Notes under the pieces: generated by a model
Databases searched by the model: none
What the model was told of the DNA's origin: nothing
What the model saw: the letters and a program-made list of their open reading frames with translations, nothing else
Position numbers and translations under genes: made by a program
Assembly (NCBI GenBank): GCA_026391435.1
Contig: JAPLEJ010000040.1
Span: forward strand, 1 to 64,000
Direction: 5' to 3'
Origin: Bacteroidota bacterium
GTDB lineage: Bacteria > Bacteroidota > Bacteroidia > Chitinophagales > Chitinophagaceae
DNA: 64,000 nucleotides
Part shown: one piece after another, positions 17,427 to 26,428 of the stretch
Layout of the letters: each line of letters opens with the position of its first letter
Position numbering within the stretch: position 1 is the stretch's first letter

Positions 17427-18109
17427 TGAAAAATAAAAAAATGATCATGATAAAAATTGCTATTGCTTTTGGCATTTTAGTGTCGGCTACTTTAATGATG
17501 AAAAAAAAGGACATGTCGTATCGCCAATCTGTTTTAAAAACCTTGTATCCTATGATCATGTGGTCGAGCCACTCTAATGGGGCCAAGCAGGTTTTAAGCA
17601 ATCAGCAATCTGTTACGCCTCCTGTTTCTTTTTATACTTTACACACAAAAATGATAGACGGGACCGATTTTGATTTGTCTGCTTATAAAGGAAAAAAAGT
17701 TATGATTGTCAACACGGCAAGTGATTGTGGATTTACTGGTCAGTATGAAGCACTTGAAAAATTACAACAACAATACAAGGATGAATTAGTGGTCATTGGT
17801 TTTCCAGCAAATGATTTTAAAGAACAAGAAACCAAAGACAATCAAAACATTGCAGCATTTTGTAAAAAAAATTACGGAGTCACATTCCCTTTAATGGAAA
17901 AATCTATTGTGATCAAAAAGAATCATCAAAATGAAGTACATAAATGGCTTTCAGATATGAGTTTGAATGGCTGGTGTAATCAAGAACCTGCTTGGAATTT
18001 TTGTAAATATTTAATTAATGAACAAGGGGTTTTAGTCAACTATTTCCCAATGACCATTGATCCTTTGGATCCAATCGTCATTGCAGCGATAGAAAAAAAG
18101 AATGATTGA
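17426..18109 (+). CDS. Glutathione peroxidase family protein with N-terminal membrane anchor
   Basis: The C-terminal ~160 residues form a thioredoxin-fold peroxidase with Cys101 (TASDCGFTG) in place of selenocysteine, Gln134 (KEQE), Trp190 and Asn191 (AWNF), which is the full catalytic set. The usual FPCNQF is FPANDF here. The N-terminal ~30 residues contain a hydrophobic segment (IAIAFGILVSATLMM), which suggests anchoring in the membrane. A further ~35 residues with no known domain precede the peroxidase. It probably uses thioredoxin. The start overlaps the aldehyde dehydrogenase stop. Confidence 0.9.
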   Translation: MKNKKMIMIKIAIAFGILVSATLMMKKKDMSYRQSVLKTLYPMIMWSSHSNGAKQVLSNQQSVTPPVSFYTLHTKMIDGTDFDLSAYKGKKVMIVNTASDCGFTGQYEALEKLQQQYKDELVVIGFPANDFKEQETKDNQNIAAFCKKNYGVTFPLMEKSIVIKKNHQNEVHKWLSDMSLNGWCNQEPAWNFCKYLINEQGVLVNYFPMTIDPLDPIVIAAIEKKND

Positions 18110-18113
18110 TTCA

Positions 18114-19154
18114 CTAATTGATAGGGCAGTGCTCGTGGTAATTTTCTAATACAATATGGCCAGATTCAATTACCATGTCCTTGTATTTTTCTTTTATTTC
18201 ATCCAAGATGGCTTCTACTTCCTGTTGTTCGGTAATACGAACTAATTTATTTCTGTATTCTTTAATATTAGGTAAGCCTCTTAAATAATTGGCATAGTGT
18301 CTGCGCATTTCGTTGATACCTGCAATGGGTCCTTTCCATTGCATGGATTTTATTAAATGCTTTCGCGCTACTTCAACGCGTTCTTCGATCGTTGGATCGG
18401 CACGTTTAGTACCCGTTTCAACAAAATGTTTTATCTCTCTAAATATCCAAGGATATCCAATGGCGGCGCGACCAATCATAATACCGTCTACGCCATATCT
18501 GTTTTTATATTCCAACGCTTTTTCAGGAGAATTGATATCTCCATTACCAAAGATGGGTATATGAATTCGAGGATCATTTTTTATTTCTCCAATCAATGTC
18601 CAATCTGCTTCTCCTTTATACATTTGCGTGCGGGTGCGTCCGTGAATCGCCAATGCTTTGATGCCCACATCTTGTAATCTTAAAGCGACCTCATGTATAT
18701 TTTTTGTACTATCATCCCAGCCTAATCGAGTTTTTACAGTGACAGGTAGGTTGGTACTTTTCACCACCGCTTCTGTTAATCTAACCATTAAATCTAAATC
18801 CCTTAATACACCTGCGCCTGCACCTTTGGTCACCACTTTTTTGACCGGACACCCAAAATTGATATCAATTAAATCAGGATTTACGGTGTCTACAATTTTA
18901 GTACACATGGCCATTGCTTCTTCATCTCCCCCAAATATTTGAATTCCAATAGGGCGCTCATAGTCAAATATGTCTAATTTTTGTCGGCTCTTGATAGCAT
19001 CTCTAATGAGGCCTTCACTACTGATAAATTCAGTATACATTAAGTCAGCGCCATTATCCTTGCATACCGCTCTAAATGGCGGATCGCTGACATCCTCCAT
19101 CGGCGCTAATAATAACGGGAAGGAGGGAAGTTGTATTGGACCTATAGAAACCAT
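18114..19154 (-). CDS. dusB: tRNA-dihydrouridine synthase
   Basis: The 346-residue flavoprotein reduces uridines in tRNA D-loops. Motifs: LAPMEDVSDPPFR at the FMN site, NFGCPVKKVVTKGAGAG with the catalytic Cys, TVKTRLGWD, AIHGRTRTQMYKG and GNGDI. The family assignment to the DusB type rests on overall pattern. It is convergent with the peroxidase gene, with 4 bases between stops, so read-through must be tolerated. Confidence 0.93.
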   Translation of the reverse strand: MVSIGPIQLPSFPLLLAPMEDVSDPPFRAVCKDNGADLMYTEFISSEGLIRDAIKSRQKLDIFDYERPIGIQIFGGDEEAMAMCTKIVDTVNPDLIDINFGCPVKKVVTKGAGAGVLRDLDLMVRLTEAVVKSTNLPVTVKTRLGWDDSTKNIHEVALRLQDVGIKALAIHGRTRTQMYKGEADWTLIGEIKNDPRIHIPIFGNGDINSPEKALEYKNRYGVDGIMIGRAAIGYPWIFREIKHFVETGTKRADPTIEERVEVARKHLIKSMQWKGPIAGINEMRRHYANYLRGLPNIKEYRNKLVRITEQQEVEAILDEIKEKYKDMVIESGHIVLENYHEHCPIN

Positions 19155-19191
19155 ATGAATTCATTATCTTGCACCTAACCTGGCGCGGTTG

Positions 19192-19199
19192 CAAAGGTA
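19192..19199 (-). promoter_or_regulatory. Putative -7 box for dusB
   Basis: On the minus strand this reads TACCTTTG, matching TAnnTTTG, about 38 bases before the dusB start. Confidence 0.38.
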
Positions 19200-19217
19200 C
19201 CAATAAATTGCATTTAC

Positions 19218-20135
19218 ATGTCTACTTCGGATACATCCATTTTTAGTATGAGCCCCGGCCCTAAATTGGCCGTTTTTATAGGTTTAACCGGCATATGCCT
19301 CATTCTAGGTGGTTTTGTTAGTTTTTCTATTGTGGCGGCCATCCTGCATGTTCATTTTAGCGATATTCAATCGATTATTTTACAGCCTCAATATGTCAAT
19401 ATTACTCAATTTGCTAATGCGTTGGCTTCCATCATTGCATTTGGTTTGCCTAGTATTGGAGTTGCTTTATTAAATAAAGATAAAATAGGTAGGGTTTTGG
19501 GTTTTTCATCTATTCAATCCATGCGTCAAGTGGGCTTGGTTATTTTAATTGCGATGATCGGTTTATTTTTAAGTGCCTCATTAGGCGATTTAACTACCAA
19601 AATTCCAATTCCTGTTTCATTTAAAAATTGGGCTACTCAATTAGAAGATCAGTATAAAAAAGCTTTGTATGCCATGATGCAAATGAAATCAATGTTTGAT
19701 TTATTGTTTGCCTTGATCGCTGTTGCAGTCATACCTGCCATTGTAGAAGAACTTTATTTTAGAGCTACTTTGCAAAAAATATTATCACAGTGGATAGGTA
19801 AACCTTATCTAGCCATTGTAATCACCGCTGTTTTATTTAGTGCATTTCATTTTTCTTATTTTGGGTTTTTATCTAGAATGTCATTGGGCATTATCATTGG
19901 CTTAGTATATCACATTACTAAAACAATTTGGCTGCCTATGTTGATGCATTTTATCAATAATGCGATAGGAGTGTCTGCTTTATATTTTTTAAGAAATCAA
20001 CCTGAGAAAATGGAATCAGTGATCGAAGGGAACCTTACTTATTATTGGGCCATCATCGCTATATTCGCAATCATTATTTTATGTAGACAATTAAAAAATA
20101 ACTCTCATGACTTTGGATTGGAAAAAAGTATATAG
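19218..20135 (+). CDS. CPBP family intramembrane metalloprotease
   Basis: This 305-residue polytopic membrane protein has about seven hydrophobic segments. The CAAX/Abi motifs are present: EELYFRATL (paired Glu and Arg), HFSYFGF and the later HFINNAIG. Such proteases cleave within the membrane, but their bacterial substrates are mostly unknown. The next gene begins inside its 3' end, so the two are coupled. Confidence 0.9.
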   Translation: MSTSDTSIFSMSPGPKLAVFIGLTGICLILGGFVSFSIVAAILHVHFSDIQSIILQPQYVNITQFANALASIIAFGLPSIGVALLNKDKIGRVLGFSSIQSMRQVGLVILIAMIGLFLSASLGDLTTKIPIPVSFKNWATQLEDQYKKALYAMMQMKSMFDLLFALIAVAVIPAIVEELYFRATLQKILSQWIGKPYLAIVITAVLFSAFHFSYFGFLSRMSLGIIIGLVYHITKTIWLPMLMHFINNAIGVSALYFLRNQPEKMESVIEGNLTYYWAIIAIFAIIILCRQLKNNSHDFGLEKSI

Positions 20136-20307
20136 TAGCTCACAATTATCTGTAGCTTCCATTGTGGCGGGCTTATTAAGAGAGCAGGACATTCAAGCTA
20201 ATGTTTTAAATAAGATAGACTCATCCTATGTATTTTTAGGGGAAGTGGAGGTTTATGTCCCTGCAAATGATTATGAAAAAGCAATAACGATTGTAAATTC
20301 TTTTTAA
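20107..20307 (+). CDS. DUF2007-type small protein
   Basis: The 66-residue soluble protein fits the DUF2007 pattern: YSSSQLSVASIVAGLLREQDI, NVLNKIDSSY, GEVEVYVPANDYEKA. Its role is not established. It overlaps the protease gene by 29 bases in another frame and lies 57 bases before cdsA, which makes it a probable operon member. Confidence 0.82.
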   Translation: MTLDWKKVYSSSQLSVASIVAGLLREQDIQANVLNKIDSSYVFLGEVEVYVPANDYEKAITIVNSF

Positions 20308-20364
20308 ATTTATTTTTTTCATAATTTTACTTTTAAATTCCTTCATCATTAAAATAAAAATTTT

Positions 20365-21225
20365 ATGGCAATTGATTTTCCGGTTTTAAAAACAAGAATG
20401 CTTTCGGCAGTTATTTTTGCAGCCCTTATGTTAGGAGGTATCTTATGGAATCAGTGGTCCTTTTTTATTTTATTTACAGTAGTACAAATAGGTTGTTTAT
20501 TTGAATTTCAAAAATTGATGCGCATCATTACACCTGAGTATGCAGCTATTAGCAAATTACATCAATGGGGGACTTTGTGCTTGGGTATTTTTGTTATGAT
20601 TGCTTTTGCATTTCAAAATATTACTTTTAGAGGGGTAAGTATTGATCAATATTGCAATTATGCTTTTATTGGAATAACTGTCCTTATTTTATTAGTGGAT
20701 CTAATATCAAAAAAAATCAATTTTAAAACCATTTTGGTTTCAGCAGCCGGATTAATTTATATTTCATTAGGGCTTGCTTTATTATTTCCATTAAGAGATA
20801 TTATGAGCCATTCATTTGTAGGTGATATTGGCTATACCATTCCTCTTGTGCTAGTGCTTTCCATTTGGATCAATGATAGCGCTGCCTACTTAGTGGGCTC
20901 CCTAGTAGGTCGTAAACCCTTATCACCAATTTCTCCCAATAAAACTTGGGAGGGTACAATAGCGGGTGTCATTATTTCTGTTTTATTGGTGACGAAGCTG
21001 ATGGGTCAATATATTCCACCGAATGAAAAAGCCATTTTTTTAATTAGTATAGTCGCTTGCATTGCAGGCACTATGGGGGACTTAGTAGAAAGTAAATTAA
21101 AAAGATGGGCTAATGTAAAGGACAGTGGGTCAATGATGCCTGGCCATGGAGGGTTTTTAGATAGATTTGATTCTATTTTATTAGCCACTCCTTTTGTTTG
21201 GTTGCTTATTCAACTTCTGTATTAA
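20365..21225 (+). CDS. cdsA: Phosphatidate cytidylyltransferase
   Basis: This integral membrane enzyme makes CDP-diacylglycerol from phosphatidic acid and CTP, the branch point for phospholipids. The 286-residue product has several membrane segments. It ends with the family signature SPNKTWEGTIAG, GDLVESKLKR and KDSGSMMPGHGGFLDRFDS. psd follows, so the pair covers two steps to phosphatidylethanolamine; phosphatidylserine synthase is not in the window. Confidence 0.95.
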   Translation: MAIDFPVLKTRMLSAVIFAALMLGGILWNQWSFFILFTVVQIGCLFEFQKLMRIITPEYAAISKLHQWGTLCLGIFVMIAFAFQNITFRGVSIDQYCNYAFIGITVLILLVDLISKKINFKTILVSAAGLIYISLGLALLFPLRDIMSHSFVGDIGYTIPLVLVLSIWINDSAAYLVGSLVGRKPLSPISPNKTWEGTIAGVIISVLLVTKLMGQYIPPNEKAIFLISIVACIAGTMGDLVESKLKRWANVKDSGSMMPGHGGFLDRFDSILLATPFVWLLIQLLY

Positions 21226-21256
21226 TGTTTTACATTTGCACTTTAAAATTATTCAT

Positions 21257-21913
21257 ATGACCATTCACAAGGAAGGAACAGCAACCATTTCATTGACAGC
21301 CCTATTTATAAGTTTATTGAACCTTGCTAATTTCTCCTATTTATTTCCAGTAAGCGTAGTAGGTGCCTGGGCCGTATTTGTAATTACTTTGGCTTTCTTC
21401 TTATTTATTGTTTCTTTTTTTAGAATGCCCAATAGACAACTTACGATGAATGAATCTTCGATTATTGCACCCGCTGATGGTAAAGTGGTGGTGATTGAAG
21501 AAGTACAACCAGATGAATTTTATACTGACAAGCGTATTCAAATAAGTGTTTTTATGAGTCCTGCAAATGTGCATGTGAATCGTTTGCCCATTTCCGGAAA
21601 TATTATTTATAATCAATACCACCCAGGAAAATTTTTAGTCGCCTGGCATCCTAAATCATCTACTGACAATGAAAGATGGTCGGTGGTGATTGAAAATAGC
21701 AAGGGTAGTATTTTATGTAAACAAATTGCAGGCGCTTTAGCTAGACGTATTTGTAATTATAGTTCAGTGGGGCAATCCTTTAACCAATGCGATGAATATG
21801 GCTTTATTAAATTTGGTAGCCGAGTAGATTTATTATTACCCGTTGGCGCAAAAATTCACACAAAAATTGGCGACGCCGTTCAAGGAGGTGTCACTGTATT
21901 AGCAAGCTGGTAA
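21257..21913 (+). CDS. psd: Phosphatidylserine decarboxylase proenzyme (short type)
   Basis: This enzyme makes phosphatidylethanolamine using a pyruvoyl group formed by self-cleavage. The start at 21257 (MTIHKEGTATIS) is preferred over an upstream in-frame start inside cdsA. The 218-residue protein has two N-terminal hydrophobic segments, PADGKV, SVFMSPANVHVNR and the cleavage site KFGSRVDLLLP, where the Gly-Ser bond breaks. The length fits the short archaeal/Bacteroidota form. Confidence 0.93.
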   Translation: MTIHKEGTATISLTALFISLLNLANFSYLFPVSVVGAWAVFVITLAFFLFIVSFFRMPNRQLTMNESSIIAPADGKVVVIEEVQPDEFYTDKRIQISVFMSPANVHVNRLPISGNIIYNQYHPGKFLVAWHPKSSTDNERWSVVIENSKGSILCKQIAGALARRICNYSSVGQSFNQCDEYGFIKFGSRVDLLLPVGAKIHTKIGDAVQGGVTVLASW

Positions 21914-21927
21914 TAACTTCTTGTAGA

Positions 21928-22623
21928 TTACAAAATATTTTCAAGTTCTTGTAAATGCGTGATGGTATAGGTAGCAGGCAATGTAGGTTCAACTTGTAAA
22001 TGATTTACAAATATGGTATCCATTCCTATATTAATACCGCCTTGTATATCTGCAGTTTCATTGTCTCCAATCATAATGCTTTCCTTTAATTGAGCATTGG
22101 CGCTTTTTAAAGCATACTCAAATATTTCCTTGTTGGGTTTTAAACTATTACTTGCTTCTGAAGTAATGACTTCGGAAAAAAAGTGCGCTATTTCGGCATT
22201 TTCTATTTTTTTAAATTGAACCGATTCGAAGCCATTGGTAATTAAATGCAATTTGTATTCCTTGTTCTTCAAATAATTTAAAATTTCAATAGTATGCGGG
22301 AATAATTTTTTTTTTGTGGGCAAAATACTTAAAAAAGAAACCGACATTTCTTTTGATAATTTCTCATTCGCCACTTTAAAATCTAAAAGACTTAAATAAA
22401 TTCGTTTCCATCTTAATTCATCTTGCTTAATAAATCCCTTGGCATATCTATCCCATAATCGATGGTTGTGCGCCGTATAAATAGTAAAGAATGCATCAAA
22501 ATCGGTAATCCCTAAACCAGCAATACCATAAGTGATGTATAATTCCTGCATGGTTTCCTTTGAATTTAATTCAAAGTCCCATAAGGTATGGTCCAAATCA
22601 AAAAATAAGTCCTTATAGGGCAT
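21928..22623 (-). CDS. yjjG: HAD hydrolase, YjjG-type nucleotidase
   Basis: The 231-residue haloacid-dehalogenase enzyme has the nucleophile motif DLDHTLWDF, motif II LITNG and motif IV IGDNETADIQGG. The YjjG group consists of 5'-nucleotidases acting on non-canonical pyrimidine nucleotides; the exact substrate here is inferred. It is convergent with psd, 14 bases apart. Confidence 0.85.
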   Translation of the reverse strand: MPYKDLFFDLDHTLWDFELNSKETMQELYITYGIAGLGITDFDAFFTIYTAHNHRLWDRYAKGFIKQDELRWKRIYLSLLDFKVANEKLSKEMSVSFLSILPTKKKLFPHTIEILNYLKNKEYKLHLITNGFESVQFKKIENAEIAHFFSEVITSEASNSLKPNKEIFEYALKSANAQLKESIMIGDNETADIQGGINIGMDTIFVNHLQVEPTLPATYTITHLQELENIL

Positions 22624-22687
22624 GGTGGCGTATTAAGAATTGCTAAAATACAATTTTGCTTCCTATCTTTAATCAATAATTTTGAAT

Positions 22688-23386
22688 ATGATTGTAGTAA
22701 TCACTGGGGCTTCACAAGGAATCGGATATGCGATAGCAAATCAATTCGCTCAGGCAGGAAATACCTTATTAATGTGTAGTAAAACACAGGCTAATATGGA
22801 GCTTGCAGCAAAAAATTTAGCGGCGCAATACCCTGATGCCACAGTCCATTTTACCAAAGCGGATTTATCCATAAAGGAAGATTGTCTTCAATTTGCGCAA
22901 TGGTGTTTAGACAAAGGGACGCCCGATATTTTGGTTAATAACGCTGGCTTTTTTTTACCAGGTCATATTCAGGATGAATCAGATAATATTTTAGAGCAAC
23001 AGATGGCTGTTAATTTATATTCTGCTTATCATACTACTCGTGCATTACTGCCTTCGATGTTAAAAGTAGGGAAGGGTCATATTTTTAATATTTGCTCCAT
23101 TGCCTCCTTGGATGCATATGCGCAAGGCGGATCTTATAGCATTAGTAAATTTGCTTTACTTGGGTTTTCTAAAAATTTAAGATTAGAATTAAAAGACAAA
23201 GGCATAAAAGTAACTGCTGTTTGTCCTGGCGCAACATATACCCATAGTTGGGATGGGAGTGGAGTGGAACCTAGTCGTATTATGGAAGCCAACGATATTG
23301 CAAAAATGATTTTTGCAGCTGCTCATTTAAGTCCACAGGCAGTAGTCGAAGATATTATTATGCGACCACTTAAGGGAGATTTATAA
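22688..23386 (+). CDS. Short-chain dehydrogenase/reductase
   Basis: The 232-residue Rossmann enzyme has TGASQGIG for NAD(P) binding, NNAG, and the catalytic Ser and YSISK (Tyr and Lys). I chose ATG at 22688 over a TTG two codons upstream. The substrate is unknown; the overall look is of a 3-oxoacyl-reductase-like member. It is convergent with the next gene, with 4 bases between stops. Confidence 0.9.
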   Translation: MIVVITGASQGIGYAIANQFAQAGNTLLMCSKTQANMELAAKNLAAQYPDATVHFTKADLSIKEDCLQFAQWCLDKGTPDILVNNAGFFLPGHIQDESDNILEQQMAVNLYSAYHTTRALLPSMLKVGKGHIFNICSIASLDAYAQGGSYSISKFALLGFSKNLRLELKDKGIKVTAVCPGATYTHSWDGSGVEPSRIMEANDIAKMIFAAAHLSPQAVVEDIIMRPLKGDL

Positions 23387-23390
23387 AAAA

Positions 23391-23708
23391 TTAAAGTCGT
23401 TCAGCTCCTTCGTCATCCGTATTAACAGGGCCCTCTATTTCTGGTGTTGAAGTAGTCTTATTTTGATTCGAAAAACTTTCTCTCGCTTTTTTTGCCATCG
23501 CTAATCTTTCAATGATTAAGTCAGCAATTAAGGAGGCGGCATCTTCATTCGGATTTTCTTGAAGTACCTTTTTAAGCTTTGCTTCGGAAACATCAATTCG
23601 ATATAATAATTGAACCACTTTTGAAAAATCATTTTTAATGTACTCATTCAAGTAGTCAATTAATTTCTCTTTCGACAGATTTTCTAAACTGAGTAATGAT
23701 AATTCCAT
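23391..23708 (-). CDS. Conserved hypothetical small acidic protein
   Basis: I do not recognise a named family. The 105-residue protein is helical and charged, with no membrane segment or signal. Its first ~75 residues look ordered (LSLENLSKEKLIDYLNEYI, VVQLLYRIDVSEAKLKKVL), and the C-terminal ~30 are polar and probably disordered. Its ATG shares one base with the stop of the TIGR02757 gene, so it is the third member of a tightly coupled operon. Confidence 0.7.
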   Translation of the reverse strand: MELSLLSLENLSKEKLIDYLNEYIKNDFSKVVQLLYRIDVSEAKLKKVLQENPNEDAASLIADLIIERLAMAKKARESFSNQNKTTSTPEIEGPVNTDDEGAERL

Positions 23709-24487
23709 TAGTTGAATTTTTCAATAACACCTAAACTAAATAAAGCGAAATCATATTTGACTGGGTCTTTGCTGTCCAAAGTTCGGCAATAATTAGTCAA
23801 TTCCAATGCAGTTAACCAATCAGTTTGCTTGCGCTTAATCATTCCTAATGACCTTGCCACTCTTGCCACATGCACATCAACAGGACAGATCAGTTCAGCG
23901 GGCTTTATGGATTTCCAGATACCAAAATCAACTCCTTGTTGATCATTTCGGATCATCCACCTTAAATACATATTTAGTCTTTTGCAGGTGGATCCAGAAA
24001 CAGGATGGGCAATATGTTTTTTGGTACGATGTGGCGCATCTTCTAAAGAAAAAAAATATTCATGAAAATGGGTAAGTGCCATTTCAACATTTTTTATTTT
24101 TTCTCCCGTCACTTGATGCTTAAAAAAAGCAGTTTCTAAACTTGTTTGATTTGTATAATGCTGCTTAAAAAACTCAATGACATATAATAAGTCCGTATCG
24201 TTAAATGTACGATGAACAAATCCTAATAATTTTTTTAAATCCTTGGGTTGATGTTGGGTGCAAAAAGCATAAGGCGCATTGTCCATTCTATCTAGCAACT
24301 CCCTACTTTTATTAATAATGGTCGTTCTATTTCCCCAGGCAAAAATAGCTGCAAAGAAGCCCGCTATCTCAATATCTTGCTGCTTTTTAAATAAATGGGG
24401 TATGCAAATAGGATCCTTCGATATAAAGGAGATTTGGTTGTACTGCTTTACCTTTTGATTTAAAAGTGTTTGAATATCATTTGACAT
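23708..24487 (-). CDS. TIGR02757 (DUF2400) family protein
   Basis: The 259-residue cytoplasmic protein matches a conserved Bacteroidota and proteobacterial family of unknown function. Blocks include FFAAIFAWGNRTTIINK, RFNDTDL-like GFVHRTFNDTDLLY, KRLNMYLRWMIRND and CPVDVHVARVARSLG. The helix-hairpin-like end with conserved Asp recalls DNA glycosylases, which is speculative. It overlaps both neighbours by one base (TAATG), so it is translationally coupled. Confidence 0.85.
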   Translation of the reverse strand: MSNDIQTLLNQKVKQYNQISFISKDPICIPHLFKKQQDIEIAGFFAAIFAWGNRTTIINKSRELLDRMDNAPYAFCTQHQPKDLKKLLGFVHRTFNDTDLLYVIEFFKQHYTNQTSLETAFFKHQVTGEKIKNVEMALTHFHEYFFSLEDAPHRTKKHIAHPVSGSTCKRLNMYLRWMIRNDQQGVDFGIWKSIKPAELICPVDVHVARVARSLGMIKRKQTDWLTALELTNYCRTLDSKDPVKYDFALFSLGVIEKFN

Positions 24488-25626
24488 TATCCAATGGCTT
24501 GCGCTAAGTCCGATATTAAATCTTCTGCATCTTCTATGCCTACACTTAATCTTATCAAGCCATCTGATAATCCATTTGCAATTCTTTGTTCACGAGGTAT
24601 GGAGGCATGGGTCATACTTGCTGGGTGATTGATCAATGATTCTACACCACCCAAGCTTTCGGCCAATGAAAACACTTTGGTACTAGATAATACTTTAGTA
24701 GCAGCTGCTACAGTATCGTCTTTCAAGGTAAAACTCATCATACCCCCAAATCCACGCATTTGTTTTTTTGCAATGGCATGATTGGGATGGTCTTCAAAAC
24801 CACACCAATACACTTTACCAACTTTAGTATGCTGACGTAAATAATGGGCTACTTTTTCACCATTCTCGCAATGTCTTTGCATTCTAACATGTAAAGTTTT
24901 AATTCCTCTTAACACTAAAAAACAATCCTGTGGTCCTGGAACCGCACCTGTACTTTTTTGAATAAAATACAATTGATCACGCAAGGCTTCATCATTCATC
25001 ACTAAGCAACCTTGTATGACATCGCTATGGCCTCCTAAATATTTAGTGGCAGAATGCATGACAATGGTTGCGCCAAAGTCCAATGGATTTTGTAAATAGG
25101 GGGATGCAAAAGTATTATCAACACAAACGATGCAATTATTCTTTTTACCAATAGTCGCTACCGCTTCAATATCGGTAATATTCATCAATGGATTGGTGGG
25201 GGTTTCTACCCATATTAATTTTGTAGTCGGACTGATTGCATTTGAAACATTTTCTGCATTCGAAGTATCAACATATACAAATTTGATACCCATTTTTTCG
25301 TGCACTTTTGAAAACAAACGAAAAGAGCCACCATACATGTCATGTGCAGCAATCACTTCATCGCCAGGTACTAATAATCTCATCACTGCATCCGTAGCAG
25401 CTACACCACTTGCAAAAGCCAATCCAAACTTTCCATTCTCTATTACTGCAAACGCTTCTTCTAAAGCAAATCGAGTTGGATTTTGACTTCGGGCATATTC
25501 ATACCCTTTATGCACGCCCGGCGCGGATTGAACATAAGTAGATGTTTGATAAATAGGCGTCATAATTGCTCCCGTACTTGGATCGGGATGAGCACCTGCA
25601 TGTATGTATTTTGTACCTAGTTTCAT
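24487..25626 (-). CDS. Cystathionine gamma-synthase/lyase family PLP enzyme
   Basis: This is a trans-sulfuration enzyme with PLP lysine Lys195 (HSATKYLGGHSD), EYARSQNPTR and the C-terminal SLGGVESLINHPASMTH. The start at 25626 (MKLGTKYIHAG) fits the family; an in-frame ATG seven codons upstream adds no conserved sequence. The 379-residue length is normal. It could be MetB (cystathionine from activated homoserine and Cys) or a gamma-lyase; sequence alone does not separate these. It leads the operon with TIGR02757 and a small protein. Confidence 0.9.
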   Translation of the reverse strand: MKLGTKYIHAGAHPDPSTGAIMTPIYQTSTYVQSAPGVHKGYEYARSQNPTRFALEEAFAVIENGKFGLAFASGVAATDAVMRLLVPGDEVIAAHDMYGGSFRLFSKVHEKMGIKFVYVDTSNAENVSNAISPTTKLIWVETPTNPLMNITDIEAVATIGKKNNCIVCVDNTFASPYLQNPLDFGATIVMHSATKYLGGHSDVIQGCLVMNDEALRDQLYFIQKSTGAVPGPQDCFLVLRGIKTLHVRMQRHCENGEKVAHYLRQHTKVGKVYWCGFEDHPNHAIAKKQMRGFGGMMSFTLKDDTVAAATKVLSSTKVFSLAESLGGVESLINHPASMTHASIPREQRIANGLSDGLIRLSVGIEDAEDLISDLAQAIG

Positions 25627-25667
25627 AACCGTCTGATTTAGGTACAAAGATGCCGAATTTTAAGCAA

Positions 25668-26330
25668 CTATATGGGTTGATTTCCGTTTTTAAACATACG
25701 GTAGGAAAAAATAGTAGGCACTAAAACCATCACTAACATAAGGGCCATAAACACGATAAAGGAAGGGGTAGCTGGCAACAAAATTCCTGCAATCAACTGA
25801 AGGATACCTCCGTAAACCCATACCTTGCCCGCTACTTTATGTGTTGCATTCCAGTTATTTTCGTTTTCTAATGTCCATGGTAATTTGAATCCTGCGAAAT
25901 AGTTTTGTTTTAATTTAGGTAGATAGGCGCCCATTAATGCAAAACCTAATCCTAATAAGGGGAATATTAGTTTTCCCATATTAAAGCTAGGGTGTGTGGT
26001 CATATATAAAATCGCCATCGATAAAACGGATAAAAACAACACTGTAAAAAATCCCATTTTTTTAAATAAGCTATCATCCATTTTTTCACTTCGCTTGGGA
26101 TCAATTTTTTTAATATTCGCCAATAAAAAATAGGTAAATAAACCTGCTACTGCCATGATAGCCGGCCCCAAATAAATAGTATCTCTGCCGCCAAAGCCAT
26201 CTGCTTCGCCCTTCAAATTAAAATGGGTAGGTATGATGGCAGGTAAACTTGGGTATAAATAATAGGCATACATAAAGGGGATACCTAAACAAGCAAAGAC
26301 TGCGATGAGGGTATAGTTTGTATTTTTCAT
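25668..26330 (-). CDS. SdpI/DUF1648 family membrane protein
   Basis: The 220-residue protein has about six membrane segments. The N-terminal DUF1648-like motif (LPAIIPTHFNLKGEADGFG) is followed by the SdpI-like part (GAYLPKLKQNYFAGFKLPWTLENENNWNATHKVAGKVWV). SdpI of Bacillus confers immunity to the SdpC toxin and senses it; no toxin gene is adjacent, so an immunity role is not supported here. Confidence 0.85.
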   Translation of the reverse strand: MKNTNYTLIAVFACLGIPFMYAYYLYPSLPAIIPTHFNLKGEADGFGGRDTIYLGPAIMAVAGLFTYFLLANIKKIDPKRSEKMDDSLFKKMGFFTVLFLSVLSMAILYMTTHPSFNMGKLIFPLLGLGFALMGAYLPKLKQNYFAGFKLPWTLENENNWNATHKVAGKVWVYGGILQLIAGILLPATPSFIVFMALMLVMVLVPTIFSYRMFKNGNQPI

Positions 26331-26404
26331 AATGGCTTATTTGTGACCACAAGGTAGTTTTTTTCCTATTTAAATCATTCGGCCTTCAAGTCGGTAAAAA
26401 AATT

Positions 26405-26412
26405 TACTTTTG
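26405..26412 (+). promoter_or_regulatory. Putative -7 box for the deoxyhypusine-synthase-like gene
   Basis: TACTTTTG matches TAnnTTTG, about 17 bases before the ATG, which implies a very short leader. Confidence 0.4.
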
Positions 26413-26428
26413 CTTCAAATTTATTAAA

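Noticed and set aside
26338-26364. Short hairpin followed by T-run
   Set aside because: Only a 5-bp stem, and no plus-strand gene ends before it.
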